Shown: positions 43,166 to 55,560 of the stretch, piece after piece
Layout of the letters: each line of letters opens with the position of its first letter
Numbering within the stretch: position 1 is the first letter of the stretch
Assembly (NCBI GenBank): GCA_902728285.1
Contig: CACVBU010000671.1
Coordinates: forward strand, 1,177,421-1,241,420
Length of the DNA stretch: 64,000 bases
Origin: Clytia hemisphaerica
Taxonomy: Eukaryota; Cnidaria; Hydrozoa; Leptothecata; Clytiidae
Direction: 5' to 3'
Translations under genes and position numbers: made by a program
The notes under the pieces: model-generated
What the model was told of the DNA's origin: nothing
Databases searched by the model: none
Seen by the model: only the letters and a program-made list of their open reading frames with translations

Positions 43166-43826
43166 CTATTTACACCAGGGGGGTGGGGGGTGTAATCTAC
43201 CACCCTGGTAAGTTTTATCCTATATCTTTGCGAAAAATTATGGAAACAGCACGAACTTTTGTGACAATTAAAGAAATTAGCTTCTCTAGAACCGGTTTTA
43301 TAGGTTTATTGTGAAAATCGGTATAAAACCGAACTAAAATCCATTAAAATCTTAAATTATTAAAATGGTCATAACTTCTGAAGTATTTATCCAATCGACT
43401 TCAAATTTTAACAGGTTCAATATATAGATGAGACAAATATAAAAAAATAATAATTTTTTCTAAAATAGTTGACGTCATCATTTATGACGTCATCAATTTT
43501 TCAAAATTTTACTCATTTTCAGCATAAATTTTACACTTGAATATTGAGGATATATCAAAAACCGGCAAATATGTTAAACAGTATTCTTTTAGCTTTCAGA
43601 ATATGAAAACAGAATTGAAAAATCTTTTGTAGCTCACTCAGGAATGGCATTTTTGTGAAGTACCCATTTTGCCTAAGTTACGAACAGGTGCCAACTTTTT
43701 TTTTCTTTTGGGAAGTTTCAATCATGATAAGGAACATCTGTGCAAAATTTCATCAATATATCTCTTCTAGATTAAAAGTTATCGAGGGTGGTAGATTACA
43801 CCCTCCCTGGTTATACACCAGCCAAA
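43166..43826. mobile_element. ~660-bp MITE with GTGTAATCTACCACCCT ends
   Basis: ACACCAGGGGGGTGGGGGGT then GTAATCTACCACCCT (43172-43206) is mirrored by AGGGTGGTAGATTACACCCT then CCCTGG and ACACCAG (43785-43821). The outer flanks TTAACCCT and AGGGTTAA are also inverted, so the element may extend to about 43158-43855. The interior is AT-rich with ATGACGTCATC repeated near 43470-43490. There is no gene. Confidence 0.7.
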
Positions 43827-43941
43827 AAAGCTTGGTATTAATAGGGTTAAGGTAGGACGCTAGTCGTGTAAGTTCGATTATGTGCTTAAGTTAAAATAAA
43901 AAATGTGTTATCAACAAAAGAAATAAATAATGGAAAACTGT

Positions 43942-46900
43942 TCATATTTGCTTTATAGCCCAGCTATTTTTGGTGGTACTTTGTGGCGCTGACCTTGAAC
44001 TATATGGTCCCATTTTTCTAACCACAGTTTGCCGGCGAGCTTTTGCTGACATCAAAGAAAATGCCTTCTTGTCCAACATGTCGAACTTTTCATCACATTC
44101 CACACTCCGCCAGCGAAGTGGCCTTATTTCGAAATGATCTTCCTCGCAGTCTGACTTTTCTTCTTCTGAAGACATAAATTCTATATTGAGGACATCATTG
44201 AGTTTTGAAACATCGTCAGGGTCAATTGTTTTTACCTTTGCTAAAGTCGACTTCCGTTTCTTGAGTTTCTAAAAAGTAAATAAAAAATTTCAATCTAAAG
44301 TTTTTTTCAGATATGTGTGTACTACTTATATTGGAGACCTAATTCTCCTAATCTCTTCAATGACTCCTCATCTTCGAAAATGAAGAAGCAAAATGAAGAT
44401 GAAAAAAGGAAAAACTTTTCTATTGGTTCAACAAACTCGAAATTTTGTATGAGTAAACTGAATTTATTTTTGCATTTCAAAAAGTATGAATCCATATTCG
44501 TGGCTTTTCGAATCGAATCGTTTTCGGATCGAAAGATACAAGCCTTCGAATGTGTCCAAAATGTCGGAAAGTGTGCCTACTTTGAGCAGCTATATCTTCC
44601 GATCTAAAAAGTTTCACATAGACACTTAATACTTTTTCGAATCAGGAAAGATTGAATTTTCATTTGACGCTAAAGAAAAATTTACAGATGCTTAGAAAAA
44701 ATATTTTTACATCTTCATTTTCGAAGGTATAAAAAGCTGACTTTAAAAGCAGATCTACAAGGAGGTAGAATTGAAACAGGACAAATCATTGAATATAAGT
44801 ACATTTTCAATTTCAACGTGTGAAAATATTGTATTATATTATATATAACTAAATAAATAACTAAATCTTGACAACGTGATAGACAAAAATTCATAAATCT
44901 TTACCGTTATTTTGCGTTGGTTGTAAGCCTTTTTTTGAAGATAAGATGCAGTTTTCTTTGGGGTGTAGTACTTCACAGATTTAAAATATGTCTCAACTCC
45001 CGCTGAATGAAATAAATAAAAAAAATAAAAATTCCAGATTGTGTTTTATTAAACAGTGTCAGCCACAACTTTTAAAGGTCCAACCTTTAATGGCTTTGAC
45101 AGCTGTTGCTGTTGCAGTTTGGGAACTGGGAAAATAATAAAAAAAGAAAATAAATGAGAATTCCTTTGGTTCACTGACAAAGTTAAAACCTCTATATCCA
45201 AAGTGTAAAGGATGGAATTAATTTTTAGCTTTTGAGCTGGAAACACCAACTAGATAAGACTGCAAAATTGTCAAGTAAAAGGAATGCATTGTGTGGAACC
45301 CTCTTAAAAAGATTTCTCTAATAAAAATTTAACTTAACTACTGACAAAGTTACCTTTGAATTCGTCTTTGCTTATGGTTTTATCTAACCCTATGACGTTC
45401 TCTTTAAGTTTTTCTGTGATTTCGTTATTAACTTGGGAGTACACTCTGAAAACCAAAATGATAAATGAAATAAGTATATACCCAAATGAAAGACCGAACA
45501 GTTTAAAAAAATGAAAACAATTTTTTTGTCCAAAATCCACAGAAAATTTCTTTAGAGGTCTATTCAATACATTATTGCATACACCCTTTATCTTAAAGAA
45601 AATATTACTTATATCTTTTTTATGAAGGTGATCAATTTTCTGAAAAATCATACCCGTAATCAAAGTTCCATTTATGATTTTGTCTTTCGCATAGCCTGCT
45701 GTAGCATACCTTGATGTAATTCTATAAGAAAAGACAAAGTTCAAAATGATACATTACTAGAGACTTTGAAGGTTATAGAAAGCTCACGGAGAGGCAGGGA
45801 AAAGATAAAAGACAAGTTTTCAATTCATAATTAATAGAAAATAAGCAGATCCCCTTAAGTTTCCGTGTGAGGAAAACCTTACAGATTACATGAGTAGAAA
45901 GTCTTCATTCTGAAAACAAAGCTTTCACCCAAAATTTCATAGGGGAACTAAATTTGACAGGAAGAAATTTTTGAGGGAAACAAAATTTTGCTGGGGAAAC
46001 TAATTTGGCAGATTGCAAAGAGAATTAATTTGTTGTTGCTGGCATTTTTGAATTGTAAAAAATTTAAAATTCTTAAAATGGTCTTATTTTGATAAAAGCA
46101 CAAATTTCGCCCTGCTTTGCACCAATATCAGCTTCCCAAAGTCAGAATAACCCCTTTCTTACACTTGTTGTTGATCTTATGTCTATTGTGGGTGGTCTTC
46201 TTTTGTTTTGAGAAGCTTCTAGTTTATCAATCCTTTCTTCTAAAGCTTTTTGCTTCCTTAGAAGTTTACGAATTAAGACAGAATGATCTAAAAAAGAAAA
46301 CATTTTTGGTATAAACTTTAAATAAAATAATAAAACAAGTGGAAATAGAATAAAATAATTTTGAAATTAACTTTTGCCTTTCCATCTGCATATGCTACTG
46401 TGGGGCTACTGTAGGGTTACTGTAGCAGTAAGGGGGTTACTAAGGATTTTCAAATAAAAACTGCAACTTTTTTATTTACCATTAATAATTGGTGATATTG
46501 TCATGTCAAGGTCTTTCTTTTTTCCTGAAACGGGGGTACCTAAAAATAAAGACATTTTCTTTCAAAATACTAAACTTGGTTCATTATTCTCTTAAATTTT
46601 AACAATTATTATTCTTTATTAAAAAGATGACACACCTTTTTGTCTTTGTTGTCGAAACAAGGAAAAGAGAAGAAAAAAAGAAATATAAAGAAAGACAAAA
46701 AAATAAATTATCAATCAATTAGTGTGCTAGAGAAAAACATGCTTTTTCAGAATCGGAAAGCTGACTTAACAATTTTATTGACTTGACAAAAATTGAGGGA
46801 ATAGGTGAATGAAATGATCTTACTGTTTAATCTAATGTTATTTTGGTTTTCCTTGAGAGGTGATCTTGTGAGTGCTGCAAAAAAGAAAAGCCTCGTAAAC

Positions 46901-49351
46901 AAACTTAAAAAAAACATCATCAAATCAATATCACCAACATGTGTGTTTCTTTTGAATTTCAAAGATGCAATAGACAAAAAAACTGATAACTCAGATACTC
47001 TGAAACTAATGCTTGGCATAAATTTTATTCTGTAAGTAAGGATATTAATAAAACCCATCTTGGGCTGCTGACTGTATAGTTATTACATTGTCACAAACAT
47101 AAACTACTCAGCAATTGAAAAGACAAAGGAAAAGTGAATTCTTACTTTGATTGCCATAAGGTTTTTTTGATCTTGGTGGTGTTGCTTCACTTTCGGCTTC
47201 TGAGAGACTTTCTGTTTCATCTCCATCAAATTGTTGTTTTTCTGTTGAAAAAAGGTTGATCAGATTTCAAGCTTTTAATATCTCAGAAATCAAACTTCCA
47301 CAAATTGCTTCAACAATTAGAGTGAGATTTAACATATAATACATTGGTAAAAATGTCTCACCTCTTCCTTCATCCTGTGTATCCCATGGACAACGGATTG
47401 AGTCTAGAATTAGTGAAAAGATTTGTGGGATATATGCAATCATTATATATTGCGACAACTAGAATGATGTAAAGTATTTATAATAAGGCAATAGTCAAAT
47501 AAATATAAAACTTCAAACTATTTAAAACTCTTCTGGAAACTTGTGTAATTGTATTTCATAACAAAAAGTCAGAAATATTTTTCGCCCTGAAACGTTATTT
47601 AAGTTTTTTAACCTTTAAAACACAACCCATACCGAATGAAAGATAAGAGTCTATATGTGTTTCTATTAATAAGATTAAACTGTTTGATGAAATTGCACTA
47701 AATTATTAGTCACAAAATCATTAGTCAGACAAAAGTGACTAAATTCTTTGGTTAAAATTTTGTCCGATAAGGTAGATGGACAAAACAGGACAAATAAAAG
47801 AACGTTAACAACACACCATAACTAGATTGAATACTCAGTTTACAGCTTTAATAAAAGAGATGAGAACAACTTTTTATCAAAACATCAAATTTTAACCATT
47901 ACTGATAGTAAAAATAAAAGTTATTGAAAGCTCCCATAGCTAGACAGACCAAAAATCATCATTGCATCTTTTTATTATCATTTATTAATTTTAGACTATT
48001 ACAGTTAGAGTATTAAAATTGATAATAAAAAGATAAGTAAAAATAAAGTTAGGCAATATTAAATAATTACCTTCTTTTCTTTGAGTTTTCTTTGGCATAA
48101 AGCTGGAGGGTTTTTCCTTGCTTTGTTTACCTGATATGAAAATGTGAATGGTAAAAAACTAAACAGAACATTTTTTTATGAACAAGAATGCCTGCGAAAG
48201 AGGCGAGATTCAAAAATATAGATAATATAGAAATATAGAATTATTTACTAGAACACATCTTGAACTTATTTCTGGAAAAGGGAAAGAAGTGATTCACAAA
48301 ATGTCATTTGTTCTAAAAAAAGTAAAGACAACTAACTTCAGTAAATATTTTCTAAAAAAATTATAGTGACTGGAAATGACATTTTGCACTGAAACTGTCT
48401 CATTAATCTAAAAAGTTATCAGAGTTACAGTTAGTTATTGTTTGAAGGGTTTGGATCCCAAAGAATCACCGGGAATGTAAAATGATAAAATGAAGAAAAA
48501 ACTATTCAAATTTGTCGACTACATGGGCTACATACCAACTACTACTACCTACTACTACTTCTATTTTGTAAAACTTTTATTATATTTATTGTCAACTGTA
48601 CTACTTGTGTGTCTTTTTATTTACAAGAATTATTCTATCATTCCAATAAAAAGATTATTGTATTCTGCATTGGCGCAAATGTATGTTCAACATTAAACCA
48701 AAAATTAGGACACAAAGCCAAGGGATCTGGATATAAATTTTAATAATATATTATACTAACCTTTAGGTTGCGACTGTGGCTTTTCTCTGTTTCTTTGACA
48801 AATTGATGACAAAATTGATCGTTTTCTTGACTTTGGACCTAATATCAAAATTATATATTATAATAAATTATATTATTTTCAAACAGTCAGGAATAACTTA
48901 TATTTGTAGAATATAGAATAGTATTGAATTTGCTTTTAAAAGCTTTAAAAGAAGTTGAAAACACTGGCTGGTCAGACGTCAAAAGTAATTATCGCAAAAG
49001 TGCAAAAAAACAACATCTACTGATCTAGTGAAATCTTAACTTCCCCTTTAAAACCTAGTCTAATGAAAAAAACAATACCTTTTATATCTAATTTTTTATG
49101 ACAATTTATAGCCGAAAATATACAGCACACTAAAATGATACCCATAAAACAAGTCTCTGAACACTACATAACGTCAAACTCTGTAACCAGAGGTGAAAAT
49201 CTTTAGGATACTTTGGAGAAGTTATACTTATAGCTATACAAATAAATTGTAAAAAAATAATTGTATTAAAATCAATTAATTTTAAGGATTTAAACTTACT
49301 TGGACTAGAAGGAATATAATCACCACAATTCATATCAGAATATAATTCCAT
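43942..49351 (-). CDS. multi-exon coiled-coil protein of unknown function, candidate transposon accessory protein
   Basis: Antisense exons, mostly joined by phase-1 introns: 49300-49351 (ATG), 48761-48838, 48071-48130, 47362-47403, 47146-47241, 46824-46874, 46480-46539, 46165-46287, then unresolved small exons between 45070 and 45750, then 44905-45002 and 43942-44268 (stop TGA). The N-terminal half is Ser/Lys-rich and acidic-basic mixed. Exon 46165-46287 encodes a heptad-like coiled coil (L-I-R-K-L-L-R-K-Q-K-A-L-E-E-R-I-D-K-L-E). The last exon is basic (K-L-K-K-R-K), then acidic (M-S-S-E-E-E-K-S-D-C-E-E-D). It ends R-P-L-R-W-R-S, L-D-K-K, R-R-Q-T-V-V-R-K, S-S-R and S-W-A-I. The matching phases over eight exons make a real gene very likely. 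DNA binding or oligomerisation is only inference. Confidence 0.7.
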
Positions 49352-49702
49352 CTGTTGTATTGTTACTTATTTTCTGCAATGTATACTACAACAAAATGTT
49401 TAAAAATATTTCAAAAACCGTTTCACGACTTTTACACCTTTCCTTTCCCTTGCCTTGCCTTGTCATTTACGTTTTTTTTTTTTTGGCGCTCAAAGATTTT
49501 CGACAATTTTTTGTTTAACGCGCCTCAAACCCAGTCTCTTTCGTGATATTTCTCTATAAGTCATCGTCCAAATCTACATTTTCTCGGTCACGTATTTTCA
49601 GAACGCTATTGGTCACGTTTGTAAACAAATGGTAGACAGTTTGCAGAAAATTTAATTTGAAACACAAGACAAGCTCGATTTCAGAGAGTACTGTAAACAA
49701 TC
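49352..49702. promoter_or_regulatory. bidirectional promoter between two divergent genes
   Basis: Only 351 bases separate the two start codons (antisense ATG ends at 49351, sense ATG at 49703). The spacer is richer in C and G than its surroundings, with GGCGCTCAAA and AACGCGCCTC words and a T-run near 49471-49483. No TATA box is obvious. Both genes must be driven from here, so shared regulation is likely. Confidence 0.6.
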
Positions 49703-52700
49703 ATGTCATTCAATGATGAGCAAAGTTTTGTGGATGAATCGTTTGAAAAAAGTTCCAACAGCAGCAGTCTTAGTAGTGGCAGTGTAAGCGACGATAATGA
49801 TGAAGATGGTGAATGGGATTCTAATTTAGTTGAAACATTGAAGTAAGATATTTTTCTTCATATTGTCACTCCTGCCTATTTCCTGAAACTTCATTGAATC
49901 ATTATTTTCAATCTCAGGTATTTAGTTACTGTACATACAGGTGTTATTTTTTAGGGTGATGAAGAAGTAAGGGAAGTGCACCTAATCTTTATATTTTATG
50001 GCCTAGCTAGGGGAGTCACTAGCCACTAGGTCTCAATCATCAATTTTACAAGAAGAAGAGAAGTAAATCATAATATATCATAATTTTATAACGTGGGGCC
50101 ACACAGATAGAACATCAATTAGCTGGCAAACACAATACCATCAACATTCCAGCTGCGGCTTTCTTATAACTATGGGTACAGTTTGGCATTATACTGCATT
50201 ATTATTCGGGATATAGACATTTTTGCTTGGGACTAACGTAATTTGATTAAAATATGTAGGGTCAGGCTTACCATCAGTTATGTCAACTTCATAAAAAATA
50301 GCTCTCAATTTCATTTCCACATGTCTTCACTCAATGATGGAGCACTTTTTCAACTGACATCAGATTTCTCAAGAAACCTTCTTTTAATCGATTTGCCGGA
50401 AAAGACTTTGAAAGCCCGAAACAGAGTGAATAGGGCTAGTCTGCACTCAACCCTAAAGACTAATTATTTAAAAGTTAATTATCTCATTAATGATCTGGTT
50501 GGGAATTTTTAGACCCAATTTAAAAAGTTGTAAAAGTAATAAAATATCCACCCTCAAAAAATAAAAATTCCCAACCAGATCATTAATGAAATAATTAACT
50601 TTTAAATAATTAGTCTTTAGGGTGGAGTGCAGACTAGACCTTATATATTTTACAGACCAGAAGAGTATAAAAGAAGGTTCCTTGAGAATCTGATGTCAGT
50701 TGAAGTACTCCATCATTGAGTGAAGACACGTGGACATGAAATTGAAAGCTATTTTTTATGAAGTTAACATAACTGTCCATGAGTGGTGACAGTAAAAGCC
50801 TATTTTTCACTCAAAAAGAGTTGATTCTTGGACAATAAGACAGTATAATACAGAAAAGCAGGGTAAAATTACAGTAAGCTATTTTTGAGAAAGGATTTTC
50901 TATTAAATTTTCTCATTTTAGCCCCAACTTTAGTGGGGTCTCCATATAAATAAGTTCAAAAGTTTTGTGAAGTTCCAAACAAAGGATATTTCAACATTAT
51001 TTTCAAGAATTTTTAATACTTGTTAAATGTTTTGCAATCATGAAAAAAAAAATTTCCAACCCCAGCAGCCCATTTTCTATCCAAAAAACACCTCCTTGCT
51101 AGCTAATTATTGTAGATGTATGTTTTTTCACGTATTTTCCCAAAAAATGTAATTGTGTTTTTTTTTATTATTTTTCAGTATGAAGAAATGTCCTGTGTGC
51201 AAAAACATCTTTTCAAACAAGTCATTTCGGAAACATTTTGAATCCTGTGCACTTTCTGAAGAATCCTCTGGATCAGAAGCAAATGTTCAAACAACTTTGA
51301 ATAAAGAAACAAATGTTGATAATGTTCCTCCAATGGTTGATGTAACTGACACCCCATACACATTTCAAAGTGAAGCTGCTGACATCAGGACTGATGAATG
51401 TGGCTTTGATTTCCCTGTCGAGGAAGACCTTGAAGACTTGGATGAAGAAATCTTAGAGATGATATCTCAACATTACTTTGAGAATACTAGTTCAGGAGAA
51501 GAAGCTGACGAAGCAATGGAAGAAAATAACGATGAAAATTTGGAACATGATCATGAACCAATTAACAGAACCATAAGTATTTCCTCATGGATTTGCCTAT
51601 TTTTGGCTTTGTGGCAATTTCACTACAATATAACAGACAGTGCTTTTGAATGCTTACTGAAGTTCGTTCATGGATTACTAGCAATATTAGTCCAGCACTT
51701 TGGTCTTGATTCTGCTATTTTGATTGGACTTCCAAGCAGTCTTTATCTTTTTCACAAATGTGTGAATACAACTGAACGATTCAAGAAATATGTTGTCTGT
51801 ATAAAATGCCACACTTTGTACGAGTTTGAAAAATCAGTCACACGAATACAGGGACAACAAGTATCAAAAAGATGCTCTCACATAGAATTCCCAAACCACA
51901 ATCTTCCGCACCTAAGAAAGCAATGTGGACAAGAACTGATGGAGACAGTGAGAATTGGAAATAGCACATCACTTGTACCCTACAAAACCTATTGCTACAA
52001 ACCTTTGTTGACAACTTTGAAATACTTGTTCAAACGAAAAAACTTTTTTCAACTTTGCACATCCTGGCTGACTCGGAAAGTGCACCCAGAAATTCTATCT
52101 GATGTTTATGATGGCCAGCTTTGGAAGGATTTTTCTGATCCCAATAAAATGGATTTTTTAAATCATGCTGGTAACATTGGAATTATGCTAAATTGTGATT
52201 GGTTTTGCCCATACAAAAAAGTTAGGACTTACAGTATTGGAGCAATATATTCAGTTGTCATGAATCTCCCAAGGAGTATAAGGTAAATTAAATTTACACT
52301 CAATTTCAAAGCAGGATGGCAATGACCCTATATATTATGAGATTTAAAGCTGAGATTAACAATTCATAAATCTGCGTTTTTCTTTGATAACTTCAGTGTT
52401 TCCTCTAGGGTTATGCACAAGAACTTGATATCTGCTATATATTTGCTATATCTGCTATATCATTATTATTTTGTCTGAATAATAATTGATCTTGAATATT
52501 ATCATCAAATAGAGTGTAATTGACTTTATTAAAATATGTTTTGATAAGAATGGTGATGGATCCGTATTATTTTATATTGATTGACACTATATTGCTTTAT
52601 GTCGCCCTTTACTATGTACTTTAAATTTCAGATTCAAGAAAGAGAACATTATCTTGCATGGATTGATTCCAAATATGGCGAAGGAACCACCCACCAACAC

Positions 52701-55560
52701 ATTCATAAGCCCATTAGTAGATGAACTATTGATAGCTTGGAATGAAGGCTTCCAAATAGAGTTACATGATGGTTCTAAAAGAAATATTAAAGCTGCAGTT
52801 TTATGCGTTGGTTGCGATATTCCAGCTTCAAGGAAACTGTGTGGATTCAAAGGTATACCATTTTTTTAAGAAAAGTGTTTTTTTAGTTAAAAGTGAAGTA
52901 TTTTCTATGACTGGCATATACATCTTTAAAAATATATTCTTTACTTTTAGAGTAAAGGATTCTATTAAACTTATACGACAATGATCTATTTTGAGAGTAC
53001 CGTGTCCAAATTTATCGGTTTTAACAACAAAATCGAAGAATAAATTTTTTCACTAGCCTTCCTTGACGGGCTGTAACTTAGGAAATATACAAATAGTCAT
53101 TGTGACTGAACACGCAGTCTATGTCTTACCAATCTCGCATTATCAAGAACAAATATATCAGCAAAGAGGCAGAAAGACATGTAGAGTAAAAAATTAGAGA
53201 GAAAATGTAGCAAAGAGAAGAGTTGAAAATAGATGATTGAAGTATCATTTTGGGGCGTTGCTTAGCTTTGTGCTATCCTTTGCCCATTTACTAGTTTTTA
53301 ATTAATTACTTATAAGTTTAAGTACCAGCTTTTACTTATAATATTAAATATTATTATTTATATGGAAAAAGAAAGTGAAATAAGAAGTATTAGGCCAAGA
53401 AGGGCCTTTAGAAAGAAGTGAAAAAGAGATATCTAGATTACAGATTTCTATCCAAGGTGTTTGACTATTTTATCACCAAAATTATAATGGAAACTAATAA
53501 AAAAGCTGCTTTTAGAACCGGAGATTAGATCTCGTCTTTTGGAACAATAAAAATGTTAAAATAAAAGTTTATCTAAAAGTAGAAAGAAATATTTAAAAGA
53601 TAGAGTTAAAAAAATGCAACTACACCATGTTGTTCGGCAAACCTTCCTCAAACTCCGCACCGGGTTTTCATCAAGCCTTTCCCTAACTTTAAAAGTATTT
53701 TGAAAAAAGAGAAGAGTTGAAGATAGAGGTAAAGATCTAAGAAAAAAGATATAGTGAGAAACGTTCGAGATGGAGACAAAGCCTAAAGTTCAGATCCTCG
53801 AGAGTACCGATAGAAAATTCACCATCTGAATATCAGGTTACTCTCCCCAGTTTTAGCATATAATTTAGAAATGTTATCAAATTTCAGACCCTTACAACGC
53901 ACCTGGGTTTTGTCAGCACCTCGGAAAACCTACCCTTAAGGACCGTATGTCCGGTAAGCCTCTTACTTTGAGCTCCCCAATTCGACATTTAATTTAAAAA
54001 AAATTCTTTTTCAGCCCACAATGCAAACAAAGGCTGCAACAAATGTAACAAGTCCTTTCCAGGAAGTATAGCAGAAGGAAAAAATTATGGTGGATTTGAC
54101 ATTAATGAATGGATTCCACGCACGGATGCTGAGCATCGTAAGCAAATGCAGGAGATCGAGAATGCTGGCACGAAAACCGAACGTGAGAAGCTGGAGACAA
54201 AATACGGTACCAAGTATTCCATCCTTACAAAACTTCCATATTATGACTTCATTTCGATGACAATTATTGACCCAATGCATAACATTTTCCTCGGGACCGC
54301 CAAACGGATGATACAGGTTTGGAAGGATGCCGGCTTCATTACTAAACACAACATCCACCACATACAGGAACAAATCGACAAAATCCAATGTTCAGACGAT
54401 GTTGGAAAAATTCCCGGCAAGTTTGACGACTTCTCATTCTCTTCTTTTACCGCCGATGAACTGAAAAATTGGACCTTGTTGTTTTCTTTGTTTGCTCTAA
54501 AATATATTATACCTGAGGACCATTTAAAGTGTTGGAAATACTTCGTAATTTCGTGTGTTTACCTGTGCAACCAAGCAATAACGGTGGCCGATTTGACTGT
54601 AATTGGTGATTATCTTGTAAAATTTTGCAAATCGTTTGAAGAGCTGTATGGAAGTGATGCAGTCACCCCTAACATTCATTTGCACTGCCACCTTATTGAA
54701 TGCATCAAAGCGTATGGACCGGTTTACGGGTTCTGGCTTTTCAGTTTTGAAAGGTTCAATGGGATGCTGGAACGAATGCCAAGAAACAATAAAAACATCG
54801 AGATCCAACTAATGAGAAGATTTGAACGGGATCTTCAAGCCCAGAACATTCCATTTCCTGAACAGCTAAACGACGATTTCCTTCCACTGTTTAACAGCTT
54901 GCTAGATAGTCAACAAAGAGGTTCACTCGATGTTCGCGACATTGACGTTGACGTATTACTGATGTCATCAAAAAAGATGAATTATAGCGGCTTCGATTGG
55001 TCCGAGTTGTCTCACATCTCAATGAAAAGAAAACAGATTATCTACGATTTGACGATAAGAGAATCCGAATGTCTGGAGTCAATGTACCAGCATCTCTATC
55101 CCAGTATGGATATAGTTGTCCCAATCGCTTGTTGGAAAACAACAGAAGTTGTTTGCAACGACGTTCTCTACGGATCTGAAGTATCCAGAAGCATTCGTTC
55201 AAGCAACATAGTTGCCTTTTGGTGTGGTCAAGATGGTCAGATACAGCCTTTTGAAAGTATGTATAATTCGCAAGACCTGGAAAAATTTTGTATTTTATCA
55301 AACATTCTGTCATATTAAACGGTGTTTACAAAGAACACATTCTCGCTCGAGTCGATTGGTTTTCACATTCTAATTATGACAGTAATGCTATATATGGGAA
55401 ACCAATAATGTTGTTTCGAGACAAGCTATTTGAAGTAACTGGGAGTGCATCGTTTATTCCAGTTCAACGTATTTTCAGCAAATTCGTTTACGCTCAAATT
55501 CAAATTGATTACAATGACATTCTGGTTGTTATACCAAGAACTCGACACTTGAATATTTAG
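49703..55560 (+). CDS. CACTA/Tnp2-type transposase, four exons, one late frameshift
   Basis: Exons: 49703-49842, 51179-52282, 52632-52852 and 54015 onward, each with GT-AG borders and matching phases (2, 2, 1). The N-terminus is Ser/acidic, followed by a C2HC finger (C-P-V-C-K-N-I-F-x6-H-F-E-S-C) and an acidic stretch. Next come a second Cys-rich block (C-I-K-C-H-T-L-Y to R-C-S-H-I-E-F-P-N-H to C-G) and the transposase core: Y-D-G-Q-L-W-K-D-F, L-N-C-D-W-F-C-P-Y (candidate catalytic D), N-L-P-R-S-I-R, P-L-V-D-E-L-L, A-A-V-L-C-V-G-C-D-I-P-A-S-R-K-L-C-G-F. The core continues with I-D-P-M-H-N-I-F-L-G (second D) and T-P-N-I-H-L-H-C-H-L, F-E-R-F-N-G-M-L. After about 55263 the frame shifts by one base to A-R-P-G-K-I-L-Y-F-I-K-H-S-V and runs to TAG 55560. 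Apart from this shift the gene is clean. Confidence 0.82.
50270..50790. mobile_element. ~520-bp fold-back element in transposase intron 1
   Basis: The left arm (about 50270-50515) and right arm (about 50564-50785) are reverse complements over some 220 bases, with gaps. Landmarks on the left are ATCATTGAGTGAAGAC in complement, AACTGACATCAGATTTCTCA and AGTTAATTATCTCATTAATG then ATCTGGTTGGGAATTTTTA. Each has its mirror on the right. The loop is ~50 bases. The frame at 50243-50512 lies on the left arm and is not a gene. The transcript of the intron would form a long hairpin. Confidence 0.85.
52853..54014 (+). other. third intron of the Tnp2-type gene
   Basis: A 1.16-kb intron with GTATAC donor and TTTTTCAG acceptor. 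It is AT-rich, with no gene or clear repeat; GAAAAAGAAAGTGAAATAAG and related purine-rich words are frequent between 53160 and 53760. Confidence 0.6.

Larger units (their letters stand above)
43942..55560. mobile_element. putative CACTA/EnSpm-type element with two divergent spliced genes
   Basis: The 49703-55560 gene is a Tnp2-type transposase. The gene at 43942-49351 runs in the opposite direction from the same ~350-base spacer, and its C-terminus resembles short proteins repetitive in invertebrate genomes. Plant CACTA elements also carry two proteins (Tnp1/TnpA and Tnp2/TnpD), though arranged in the same direction. I infer one element of more than 11.6 kb. Terminal CACTA-type inverted repeats were not found in the flanks, so the outer borders are unknown and chance neighbouring of two relics is not excluded. 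Confidence 0.5.

Noticed and set aside
45334-45744. 136-codon antisense frame as one exon of the partner gene
   Set aside because: It crosses likely splice sites. Only parts (near 45354-45445 and perhaps 45720-45730) look exonic and phases do not join simply, so the exact exon was not called.
46622-46650. 8-base micro-exon (ACAAAAAG) in the partner gene
   Set aside because: It would break the phase-1 pattern; skipping it joins 46824-46874 to 46480-46539 cleanly.
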